In this document: positions 1 through 5,184 of the stretch, one piece after another | Position numbering within the stretch: position 1 is the first letter of the stretch | Layout of the letters: each line of letters starts with the position of its first letter | Translations under genes and position numbers: made by a program | Virus record (IMG/VR): IMGVR_UViG_3300008448_000593 | Location: 1-24,873 of that record | Direction: 5' to 3' (one strand) | Length of the DNA: 24,873 nt | Origin: a virus | The notes under the pieces: generated by a model | The model's database searches: none | The model's input: the letters and a program-made list of their open reading frames with translations, nothing else | What the model was told of the DNA's origin: nothing

Positions 1-2
1 CT

Positions 3-809
3 GCTGGAACTGGATCATCTGGAAAAACAATCGTCACTCCAGCACCATCCTCTGGAGGAAAACCACCAACAGGTTCTTCTGGATCTTCTTCTGCTGCTAC
101 CAAGGAAGCAGAAAAAGCGGTCACTAAAACAGCAACAAGAAGTGTAGGAAAAGGTATTCTTAAGGGAATTGGAAAAATTGCAGGTCCTGCTTCTGCCGCT
201 CTTGATGTTGCCGATGAAAGATCAAAAGGATCTGGATGGGCAAGATCGTTGGCAAAAGGTGCTGTAGTCGCTGCTGGTGGTGCTCTTGGCGGAACTGCTG
301 GAAGTGTTGCTGGCCCAGTTGGATCAATTGGTGGTGCTGTAGGGGGATCTATGGCAGCATCTAAGGCATTTGATGTTGCCGCTGGTGCAAATGCGAAAGA
401 AAGAAAAGCAATTGCAACTGCTAATCGCCAAAGTCAGTCGGGTGGAGCAATTAAAGGTATTGGTGGCAAGACTACTTTTGATACCAAAAAGAATACCATT
501 ACGACTGGTACGGGAGCACAAAGAAAAACCGCTCAGTTGGGTAAAACTTCTGTTGTTACTGGCCCTGGTGGTAAGCAAGATGTTGGATACCTTGCATATA
601 AAGGTGGTAAGGCAGTTTATAAGAGAGCAGATACCAAGAGTCTCGCGCAGACTTCTTCAAATCCATTAGAAAGAATCGGTAGATCTTTATTTGCTGGTGC
701 TTATAAGAAATCTGATGCTGCGAATACTGCTAAGAAACTTGCTGCGGCAAGACAATCTGATGTTGCTCGTAATAAGGCACTTGGAGTAAAGGCACTTCCT
801 GGCAAATAA
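3..809 (+). CDS. Gly/Ala-rich phage protein, 3' part (5' end outside window)
   Basis: The reading frame is open from the first base of the window to a TAA at 807-809, so the gene enters from upstream and an in-frame TTG at 249 is not its start. The visible 268 residues begin with a Ser/Gly/Pro-rich linker (about residues 1-40), then an Ala/Lys-rich segment. A glycine-zipper stretch (about bases 255-355, Gly every 3-5 residues among Ala, Val and Ser) follows, and the C-terminus is basic and Ala/Lys-rich. Glycine zippers pack transmembrane or amphipathic helices, so a virion or membrane-interacting role is possible, but that is inference. I do not recognise a family. Its 3' end abuts the NtcA-like palindrome of the next unit, with no T-rich terminator between them. 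Confidence 0.7.
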   Translation, partial: AGTGSSGKTIVTPAPSSGGKPPTGSSGSSSAATKEAEKAVTKTATRSVGKGILKGIGKIAGPASAALDVADERSKGSGWARSLAKGAVVAAGGALGGTAGSVAGPVGSIGGAVGGSMAASKAFDVAAGANAKERKAIATANRQSQSGGAIKGIGGKTTFDTKKNTITTGTGAQRKTAQLGKTSVVTGPGGKQDVGYLAYKGGKAVYKRADTKSLAQTSSNPLERIGRSLFAGAYKKSDAANTAKKLAAARQSDVARNKALGVKALPGK

Positions 810-812
810 AAC

Positions 813-828
813 TGTAACATTTGTTACA
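813..828. promoter_or_regulatory. Predicted NtcA-binding palindrome
   Basis: TGTAACATTTGTTACA is a perfect 6-bp inverted repeat around four bases. It contains GTA (814-816), N8, TAC (825-827), flanked by T and A, which is the extended consensus for NtcA, the 2-oxoglutarate-responsive nitrogen regulator of cyanobacteria. The centre lies about 50 bases upstream of the predicted start of transcription near 871. That is roughly one helical turn further than the classic -41.5 position. The promoter also has a good -35 box, so class I-like activation or another mode is possible. The palindrome could form a weak hairpin, but no T-tract follows, so it is a poor terminator. Confidence 0.6.
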
Positions 829-835
829 AAATTAT

Positions 836-864
836 TTGACTAAATATCCGAGATGAGGTATAGT
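836..864 (+). promoter_or_regulatory. Sigma70-type promoter of the glutamine-riboswitch unit
   Basis: TTGACT (836-841) and TATAGT (859-864) are separated by exactly 17 bases. Each matches five of six consensus positions. The predicted start, near 871, coincides with the first base of the riboswitch. A late-type CTAAATA (840-846) overlaps the -35 element and might allow late transcription, though this short motif could occur by chance. Confidence 0.75.
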
Positions 865-870
865 ACCTCT

Positions 871-964
871 ACGTTCATCTGGTTATCCAGACGGAAGTAA
901 GCCGACGCGGAACGGATCGTTCATCCTATTAAGGACGCAAACGCCGACTGAAGGAACGCTCTTT
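871..964 (+). promoter_or_regulatory. Tandem glutamine riboswitch (glnA / downstream-peptide RNA type)
   Basis: Conserved blocks of the glutamine aptamers are visible: CGTTCATC (872-879), GACGGAAGTA (890-899) and GAAGGAACGC (950-959). The element is a tandem of two related modules. Module 1 (872-914) and module 2 (918-958) each run CGTTCATC, small hairpin, GACG or GACGC, GCCGAC, GGAACG. P2-like hairpins are CTGG/CCAG (879-882 with 887-890) and TCCT/AGGA (924-927 with 932-935). In each module CGTTC can close with GAACG. Module 1 keeps the canonical GACGGAAGTA, and module 2 keeps the canonical GAAGGAACGC end. CTCTTT (959-964) can pair with the Shine-Dalgarno AAGGAG (978-983) and is a candidate expression platform. 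The downstream-peptide class is known from cyanobacteria and their phages and binds L-glutamine; which module binds here is inference. Confidence 0.88.
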
Positions 965-991
965 AACCTAAACAACTAAGGAGAAAACCTA

Positions 992-1126
992 ATGTCACAA
1001 GTAGTTTATCGTGGTGTCCCTTACGACACCGAAGTGCGTAAGCAAGAGCAAGCGCAGCAACAACCTCAACAATACGATGCCCAATATCGTGGAGTAAAGT
1101 TTGTTAAGGAGGTTGAGAACAAATGA
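992..1126 (+). CDS. PirA-like / DUF4278 riboswitch-controlled peptide (44 aa)
   Basis: This short ORF encodes 44 residues with the signature YRGVPYD near the N-terminus (residues 6-12) and a second YRGVKF near residues 32-37, separated by a Gln-rich linker. The start is set by AAGGAG at 978-983, eight bases upstream of the ATG. The N-terminal YRG-x-x-Y-D pattern is that of DUF4278 small proteins found behind downstream-peptide RNAs. Cyanobacterial PirA belongs to this group; it binds the PII signalling protein and lowers PII activation of N-acetylglutamate kinase, the key step of arginine synthesis. The position directly behind a glutamine aptamer supports the assignment. PII binding by this phage version is inferred. 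Its stop overlaps the next ATG (ATGA at 1123-1126). Confidence 0.8.
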   Translation: MSQVVYRGVPYDTEVRKQEQAQQQPQQYDAQYRGVKFVKEVENK

Positions 1127-1218
1127 AAAATAATAACTGGCAACTTGTTCTGATCAAACAACAAAAAGAAAAAGAGCAACGTAAACACCAAGCAAAACTA
1201 GCAATGGCAATGCGCTGA
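1123..1218 (+). CDS. Small basic protein of the riboswitch operon (31 aa)
   Basis: The ATG overlaps the stop of the PirA-like gene (ATGA) and is preceded ten bases upstream by a perfect Shine-Dalgarno AAGGAGG (1106-1112), which lies inside the 3' end of the upstream gene. The product is 31 residues, rich in Lys and Gln, and probably one amphipathic helix (a hydrophobic QLVLI start followed by a Lys/Gln/Glu-rich stretch). It ends just before the intrinsic terminator, so it is the last gene of the unit and would share nitrogen control. I know no family for it. The strong ribosome-binding site and translational coupling are the main reasons to regard it as real. Confidence 0.6.
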   Translation: MKNNNWQLVLIKQQKEKEQRKHQAKLAMAMR

Positions 1219-1224
1219 TATTTG

Positions 1225-1251
1225 GAGGGGACTTGATCCCCTCTTTTTTTT
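1225..1251 (+). terminator. Rho-independent terminator of the riboswitch operon
   Basis: GAGGGGA (1225-1231) pairs perfectly with TCCCCTC (1237-1243) across a five-base loop and is followed by eight T residues (1244-1251). It closes the 836-1251 unit seven bases after the stop of the 31-codon gene. Confidence 0.92.
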
Positions 1252-1261
1252 ATGCTAGAAT
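1233..1261 (+). promoter_or_regulatory. Candidate sigma70 promoter nested in the terminator
   Basis: TTGATC (1233-1238) lies in the terminator loop and right arm. TAGAAT (1256-1261) follows after exactly 17 bases. A start near 1268 would give a short leader to the ATG at 1283 and restart transcription of the thyX block directly after termination. The -10 matches five of six positions and the -35 four of six. Confidence 0.45.
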
Positions 1262-1282
1262 AAGTTGAAAGAATTATATCCT

Positions 1283-1456
1283 ATGGACAAAGACAAACTG
1301 AAACTGATTGTTCGAAATATGGAACTTCTTGTTGATTCTTTGAAAGCAGAAATTTATTCTGATGTTTCTGCTTATACTCCTATGAAACCGATGGGAAAAA
1401 AACCAATTTTAGATTACGACGAAATTTTTGAGGGTGATGATGGGTATGCCGACTGA
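1283..1456 (+). CDS. Hypothetical small acidic protein (57 aa)
   Basis: The first ATG at 1283 is preferred over an in-frame TTG at 1265, because the predicted promoter would start transcription near 1268. The product starts with a Lys-rich amphipathic helix (residues 1-25), then a Pro/Met segment, and ends in an acidic tail rich in Asp, Glu and Tyr. There is no recognised domain. It overlaps the next small gene (start 1440) by 17 bases, an arrangement typical of compact phage early operons. Function unknown. Confidence 0.6.
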   Translation: MDKDKLKLIVRNMELLVDSLKAEIYSDVSAYTPMKPMGKKPILDYDEIFEGDDGYAD

Positions 1457-1613
1457 CAGAGCAAGAAAAATGATGAAATTGCTCCGTAGATTAATCAAAC
1501 AGGAGCATTTGTATAGTTCTGAGCAGTTGATTGAAATGAAATCACAACTTAGAATTTTGGAAAAAGAACTCGCACAAATTGAAGTACAGACATCAAAAGG
1601 ATTTGGAAAATGA
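1440..1613 (+). CDS. Hypothetical small helical protein (57 aa)
   Basis: The ORF overlaps the preceding gene and ends in ATGA overlap with thyX (thyX ATG at 1610, stop TGA at 1611-1613). Three ATGs are possible (1437, 1440, 1446). I choose 1440 because GAGGG (1430-1434) lies about five bases upstream. The product is almost wholly helical: a basic N-terminus, then a Leu/Ile/Glu heptad-like stretch that predicts a coiled coil. Its small size and tight coupling suggest a phage early accessory protein. No family is recognised. Confidence 0.6.
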   Translation: MGMPTDRARKMMKLLRRLIKQEHLYSSEQLIEMKSQLRILEKELAQIEVQTSKGFGK

Positions 1614-2245
1614 CAGTAAAACTTATCAGCGTGACTCCCGATGCAGAAAAAACAATGGCATTTATTGCACGAGTTTCTAATCCTGCGAATCAAGACAACG
1701 AAAACTATTCCAAGTTGCTTGCTTATTGTATTAAGCATAATCATTGGTCTGTGTTTGAGCAGTCTTCTATGACCCTTGAGATTGAAACGAATCGTGGCAT
1801 TGCAGCTCAAATTTTGCGACACAGGAGTTTCACATTTCAGGAATTTTCGCAGCGTTATGCTGACACAAATTTGATTTCTGAGGAGATTCCTCTACCAGAA
1901 CTTCGTAGGCAAGATACAAAGAACCGTCAGAACTCCACAGATGACCTTCCAGTGGATCTTAAGATTGAATTGTATGCGAAGATCCAAGATCACTTTGATG
2001 CCGCTCAGGATCTCTACAAAGAACTCCTGGAGGCAGATGTGGCAAAAGAGTGTGCTAGATTTGTATTGCCCCTGGCAGTTCCTACAAAAATCTATATGAC
2101 TGGCTCTTGCAGGTCGTGGATTCATTATATCAATCTGCGTTCTGCTCATGGAACTCAGAAAGAACACATGATAATTGCAGAGGAATGTAAGAAGGTATTT
2201 ACCGAACAGTTTCCATCAGTCTCGCAAGCCCTTGAGTGGGTCTAA
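1610..2245 (+). CDS. thyX: Flavin-dependent thymidylate synthase ThyX
   Basis: The 211-residue product carries the ThyX signature: R70-H71-R72 followed after seven residues by S80 (RHRSFTFQEFSQR), which binds FAD and dUMP. ThyX converts dUMP to dTMP using methylenetetrahydrofolate, with FAD and NADPH as hydride carriers. It supplies thymidylate for phage DNA replication and is a common cyanophage auxiliary gene. The length matches single-domain ThyX. The ATG at 1610 has AAGGA (1597-1601) eight bases upstream and is translationally coupled to the preceding small gene. The stop codon lies inside a late-promoter-like CTAAATA (2242-2248) that serves the next gene. Confidence 0.96.
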   Translation: MTVKLISVTPDAEKTMAFIARVSNPANQDNENYSKLLAYCIKHNHWSVFEQSSMTLEIETNRGIAAQILRHRSFTFQEFSQRYADTNLISEEIPLPELRRQDTKNRQNSTDDLPVDLKIELYAKIQDHFDAAQDLYKELLEADVAKECARFVLPLAVPTKIYMTGSCRSWIHYINLRSAHGTQKEHMIIAEECKKVFTEQFPSVSQALEWV

Positions 2246-2248
2246 ATA
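2242..2248 (+). promoter_or_regulatory. Candidate T4-type late promoter motif
   Basis: CTAAATA overlaps the thyX stop codon and lies 22 bases upstream of the ATG at 2271. It resembles the T4 late box TATAAATA recognised by gp55-containing RNA polymerase with gp33 and the sliding clamp. Support comes from the recurrence of the motif at other gene junctions in this window. Confidence 0.45.
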
Positions 2249-2270
2249 ACGATACACATTATTAAAACTT

Positions 2271-2513
2271 ATGGCAATATATCCAATTATTCACAAAGAA
2301 ACTGGTGAAACAAAAGTGATTGAAATGAGTGTCCATGACATCACACAGTGGTACACGGATAATCCCGAATGGCAAAGGGATTGGTCACAAGGATGTGCTA
2401 CACCAGGAGAGGTTGGTGAGTGGAAAGATAAACTCATCAGTCGTAATCCTGGATGGAACGATGTCCTTTCTAAAGCAAGCAAGGCTCCTGGTTCAAGAGT
2501 AAAGAAAATCTAA
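2271..2513 (+). CDS. FmdB-like small phage protein (80 aa)
   Basis: The 80-residue product has the layout of small FmdB-type proteins seen in cyanophages: a short N-terminal beta segment (M-x-I-Y), a K-E-T-G-E turn, a helix, an E-N-P or D-N-P motif, and a C-terminal helix with F/W-x-D-V-L followed by a basic tail. Classical FmdB proteins have a four-Cys zinc ribbon; this one has a single Cys, so the metal site is gone. Function is unknown and the family link comes from pattern recognition. No clear Shine-Dalgarno is present. A late-type motif lies just upstream, and phoH starts ten bases after the stop. Confidence 0.6.
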   Translation: MAIYPIIHKETGETKVIEMSVHDITQWYTDNPEWQRDWSQGCATPGEVGEWKDKLISRNPGWNDVLSKASKAPGSRVKKI

Positions 2514-2522
2514 ATTACTAAT

Positions 2523-3281
2523 ATGGCAAGAAGAAAAAGAACGACGAATGATCAACCAATCGGTGTTGGTCTTACAACCCGTCAGATGAAAAGAAAGAAG
2601 GCACTTGGAAGTGAATATCTATTAGATATTGACCCACTTACAGACAATCAAAGAAAACTTTTTGATGCATATGCCGAAGGAAAGCATCTTGTCGCTTATG
2701 GATGTGCAGGAACTGGTAAGACTTTCATCACTCTTTATAATGCTCTTCGTGAAGTTCTGGATGAAAGAACTCCCTATGAGAAAATCTATCTGGTTCGTTC
2801 TTTAGTTGCCACAAGGGAGATTGGTTTCCTTCCTGGTTCCTATGAGGATAAGTCGGACATCTACCAGATTCCTTATAAGAATATGGTTAAGTATATGTTT
2901 CAGATGCCTTCCGATGCTGAGTTTGAGATGCTCTATGGCAATCTTAAGTCACAAGAAACAATTAAGTTTTGGAGCACCTCATTCTTAAGAGGAACTACGC
3001 TTGATAATTCAATTGTGATTGTAGATGAATTCCAAAACTGTACAGCACATGAACTGGATTCAATCATTACTCGTGTTGGTGAGAACTCTAAGATTATGTT
3101 TTGTGGAGATGCTACTCAGTCCGATCTACAAAAGACTAATGACCGTAATGGAATTGTTGATTTTATGAGCATCTTGCGTAAAATGCCATCTATTGATATA
3201 GTAGAATTTGGTGTCGATGATATTGTCCGTTCTGGACTTGTCAAGGAATATATTATTGCAAAACTAGAAGCAGGTTTTTAA
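2523..3281 (+). CDS. phoH: PhoH-like P-loop ATPase
   Basis: The 252-residue product shows a Walker A motif GCAGTGKT (residues 60-67) and a Walker B-type VDEFQN (D168, E169). A conserved arginine-containing R-S-L-V-A-T segment and a helicase-like G-D-A-T-Q motif follow, the set typical of the PhoH family. PhoH proteins are predicted RNA/DNA-associated ATPases. They belong to the Pho regulon in some bacteria and are very frequent in marine phages, although their role in infection is unresolved. The extra N-terminal 40 basic residues are typical of phage forms. The stop overlaps the next start by one base (TAATG at 3279-3283), suggesting translational coupling with the nuclease gene. Confidence 0.93.
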   Translation: MARRKRTTNDQPIGVGLTTRQMKRKKALGSEYLLDIDPLTDNQRKLFDAYAEGKHLVAYGCAGTGKTFITLYNALREVLDERTPYEKIYLVRSLVATREIGFLPGSYEDKSDIYQIPYKNMVKYMFQMPSDAEFEMLYGNLKSQETIKFWSTSFLRGTTLDNSIVIVDEFQNCTAHELDSIITRVGENSKIMFCGDATQSDLQKTNDRNGIVDFMSILRKMPSIDIVEFGVDDIVRSGLVKEYIIAKLEAGF

Positions 3282-3964
3282 TGTTCAATCATGTTGATTT
3301 GATTCTTCCGAAACTTGAACGGGAGACTATAGATGGTATTCGATATTATAAAGTTCCTGATGAAGATGAGATTCTAAGACTCTTTTCTATTACATCAGTT
3401 ACAAGTCATTTCAACAAAGACATCTTTGTAAAATGGCGTAAGAAAGTTGGAGATGAAGAAGCAGACCGTATCACAAAACTTGCAACAAGTCGTGGTACGG
3501 ATATGCATACTCTTACAGAGTATTTTCTGAAAAATCAAGATCTTCCTACGGATATTCTTCCAATCTCAGAGTTTCTGTTCAACATTTCTAAGTCAACTCT
3601 TAAGAATATAAATAATATTCACGCTCTTGAAGGTTCCCTATATAGTAAGCAATTAGGTATTGCGGGAACCGTCGATTGTATTGCAGAATACAATGGTGAA
3701 TTAGCAATTATCGACTTTAAGACTTCGAAGAAACCAAAACCACGCGAGTGGATTGAACACTATTTTGTTCAATGTATGGCATATGGTTGTATGTTATACG
3801 AAATTACTGGTATAATGGTAAAGAAATTAGTCATTATTATGGCTTGTGAAAATGGAGAATGTGTTGTTTATGAAGAATATGACAAAGGAAAGTACATCAA
3901 ATTGCTCTCCGAATATATTAGAACATTTGTTAGAGATAAATTGGAACTCTATGGAACCAAGTAA
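3281..3964 (+). CDS. PD-(D/E)XK (RecB/MGME1-like) exonuclease
   Basis: The 227-residue product contains the core of the RecB-type nuclease fold: G-T-V-D (D132), then I-x-D-F-K-T (D145, K147), followed by a helix with Gln and Tyr (HYFVQCMAYG), like motif IV of that family. These acidic and lysine residues would bind metal and cut DNA. The enzyme is probably cytoplasmic and acts in phage replication, recombination or host DNA breakdown; the genes around it (gp33, gp59, gp32) favour DNA metabolism. The N-terminal R-G-T-x-x-H segment is also typical. The ATG at 3281 overlaps the phoH stop. The 3' end overlaps gp33 by 14 bases and contains a candidate internal promoter. Confidence 0.82.
   Translation: MFNHVDLILPKLERETIDGIRYYKVPDEDEILRLFSITSVTSHFNKDIFVKWRKKVGDEEADRITKLATSRGTDMHTLTEYFLKNQDLPTDILPISEFLFNISKSTLKNINNIHALEGSLYSKQLGIAGTVDCIAEYNGELAIIDFKTSKKPKPREWIEHYFVQCMAYGCMLYEITGIMVKKLVIIMACENGECVVYEEYDKGKYIKLLSEYIRTFVRDKLELYGTK
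3787..3816 (+). promoter_or_regulatory. Candidate internal extended -10 promoter for gp33
   Basis: TATAAT (3811-3816) is preceded by TG (3808-3809), giving an extended -10. A weak TTGTAT (3787-3792) lies 18 bases upstream. The site is inside the nuclease gene, about 135 bases before the gp33 ATG. It could give separate middle-phase expression of the late co-activator. Confidence 0.3.
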
Positions 3965-4211
3965 AGAACTAGAACAAGCAATAGAGGACAAGTTTCTAAC
4001 TCCTTCCAAGTTTGCACTGGAAGTAGAGAAGATTGTTGCAGAAGAAAAGTGCAATTATATTGATGCAATTGTTCATTATTGTGAGGTGAATAATATTGAA
4101 GTGGATTCAATTACTAAATTGATTTCTAAACCACTTAAAGAAAGATTGAAGTATGATGCCATCAATCTTAATTTTATGAAAAAAACTTCGAGAGCAAAAC
4201 TTCCCCTATGA
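3951..4211 (+). CDS. 33: Late promoter co-activator, gp33-like
   Basis: The 86-residue product matches the compact gp33 of cyanophages in layout. It has a T-P-S-x-F helix, an E-K-x-x-Y-I-D-A-I-V-x-x-C-E segment, a central L-I-x-x-x-L-K-E-R-L-K-Y-D-A helix, and the C-terminal K-L-P-L tail. In T4, gp33 bridges the RNA polymerase beta flap and the gp45 clamp through its C-terminus to activate late transcription with gp55. The start at 3951 is preferred over the longer frame from 3846, because only this part shows the family pattern and the overlap with the nuclease gene is then only 14 bases. T4 gp33 is longer (112 residues). The stop overlaps the gp59 start (ATGA at 4208-4211). Confidence 0.82.
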   Translation: MEPSKELEQAIEDKFLTPSKFALEVEKIVAEEKCNYIDAIVHYCEVNNIEVDSITKLISKPLKERLKYDAINLNFMKKTSRAKLPL

Positions 4212-4798
4212 GTCCTTTTGAGACATATCAACATTATCTTTCACTCAAAAGTCATTTCACAAATCCAAAATATGATTTCTTTAAGTATGGTGGGAAGTCC
4301 AGAGCAACTCTAACTTCCTTCAACAAACGCAAAGACAAATATTTCTTTGAGAAATCTTCAAGGAAATATTCCGATAAGGAAATTGTAGATTTTCTTGTAT
4401 CGAATTTTATTGCTACGGACAACCCACAAAACATATGGATTGGAGAAATTATAAATTCTGGAGAAAGAACATACACAGAGTGGATGAAACGACAGCAGAG
4501 TTTAACCTACTTGTTCAAAGAACAATCGGAAGAATTACTCTCGGAAATCAAATTAGAAGATGCTTTCAATTGTTCGAAAGGTCATCCACCAGTACTAAAA
4601 AAATTCCTAGGCGGGAAGATTGCCCCCGAAGTTTTAGTGATTTATGATATAATCTTCCAGTTCGGGAATGTGTTTGATAAAAAACTTATGGACCCAGTGT
4701 GGGAAACCGTAAGTTTAAAAATCAAGAAGTACAAACCATTTCTAAATATTGATAAGTTTCAGTACAAAAAACTTTTACGGGAAATTGTAAATGAGTAA
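4208..4798 (+). CDS. 59: DNA helicase loader gp59
   Basis: The 196-residue product begins with the gp59 signature Y-x-x-Y-L-x-x-K-x-H-F-T-N-P-K-Y-D-F-F-K-Y and continues as a basic, helical two-domain protein, close to the 217 residues of T4 gp59. gp59 loads the gp41 replicative helicase on gp32-coated forked DNA and helps couple recombination to replication. It is encoded here three genes upstream of its partner gp32 (gp59, DUF1825, gp32), matching its biology. It is coupled to gp33 by an ATGA overlap and to the DUF1825 gene by an 8-base overlap, so all three probably share one transcript. Confidence 0.88.
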   Translation: MSPFETYQHYLSLKSHFTNPKYDFFKYGGKSRATLTSFNKRKDKYFFEKSSRKYSDKEIVDFLVSNFIATDNPQNIWIGEIINSGERTYTEWMKRQQSLTYLFKEQSEELLSEIKLEDAFNCSKGHPPVLKKFLGGKIAPEVLVIYDIIFQFGNVFDKKLMDPVWETVSLKIKKYKPFLNIDKFQYKKLLREIVNE

Positions 4799-5123
4799 AT
4801 TCTTTGATTCTGAATTGATTCAGGAAGAACTAGAAGAAATTAATGAACTTCAAAAGTTCATTTATGGAAGTATTCTTACCTTTGGTTCAATGTCCCGTGA
4901 AAATAAACTGGAACATATTGAAAAAATGACTCAGTTGTTAGAAAAACAACGCATTATGTACACAAGGCTTTCTCTTTCTGATGATCCACAAGCGATTGAG
5001 ATGAAAGAGAATCTTCGCAAATCAGTTGCTCTGATGGGTTTTCCACCAGATACTGATATGAATTTACTTTTTAATAGCATGAACAAAACTATCGAGTCTC
5101 TCAAGCAATTCATTGACAAGTGA
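4791..5123 (+). CDS. DUF1825 family protein
   Basis: The 110-residue product starts with F-F-D-S-E-L-I-Q-E-E, the DUF1825 hallmark of a family shared by cyanobacteria and their phages. The rest is helical, with an R-L-S-L-S-D-D-P-Q segment and a C-terminal M-G-F-P-P-D-T-D-M-N motif common in cyanophage versions. No function is established. Its persistent position between gp59 and gp32 in cyanophages suggests a link to replication. The start overlaps the end of gp59 by eight bases. The perfect -35 box of the gp32 promoter lies within its last codons. Confidence 0.85.
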   Translation: MSKFFDSELIQEELEEINELQKFIYGSILTFGSMSRENKLEHIEKMTQLLEKQRIMYTRLSLSDDPQAIEMKENLRKSVALMGFPPDTDMNLLFNSMNKTIESLKQFIDK

Positions 5124-5141
5124 GACCATTCTTGTTATAAT
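5113..5141 (+). promoter_or_regulatory. Perfect consensus sigma70 promoter of gene 32
   Basis: TTGACA (5113-5118), exactly 17 bases, then TATAAT (5136-5141): both hexamers and the spacer match the ideal sigma70 consensus. The start of transcription would be near 5148, about 37 bases before the gp32 ATG. The -35 lies in the 3' end of the DUF1825 gene. Such strength fits the very high demand for ssDNA-binding protein and use of host polymerase. Confidence 0.92.
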
Positions 5142-5184
5142 ATCCAAGTAAATCCAAAACATCCAATTTACACAACGAATCCAA
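5142..5184 (+). promoter_or_regulatory. gp32 leader with four ATCCAA repeats (candidate autoregulatory operator)
   Basis: ATCCAA occurs at 5142-5147, 5152-5157, 5161-5166 and 5179-5184, the last touching the start codon. Starts are 10, 9 and 18 bases apart. The leader has only two G residues in 43 bases, so the RNA should be unstructured, and no Shine-Dalgarno is present. T4 gp32 represses its own translation by cooperative binding to an unstructured leader; the periodic repeats here suggest a similar operator. That link is inference. Confidence 0.5.

Noticed and set aside
249-809. Separate gene starting at TTG 249
   Set aside because: The same frame is open back to the window edge, so this is the 3' part of a longer gene.
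813-835. Intrinsic terminator for the gene ending at 809
   Set aside because: The hairpin has only six A/T-rich pairs and is followed by AAATTATTT rather than a T-tract. It matches an NtcA box much better.
3846-3950. N-terminal extension of gp33 from ATG 3846
   Set aside because: This would overlap the nuclease gene by over 100 bases, and the extra residues look like out-of-frame sequence. The family pattern starts after 3951.
4646-4653. TATAAT inside gp59 as a promoter
   Set aside because: There is no usable -35 and no TG extension upstream, so chance occurrence is likely.
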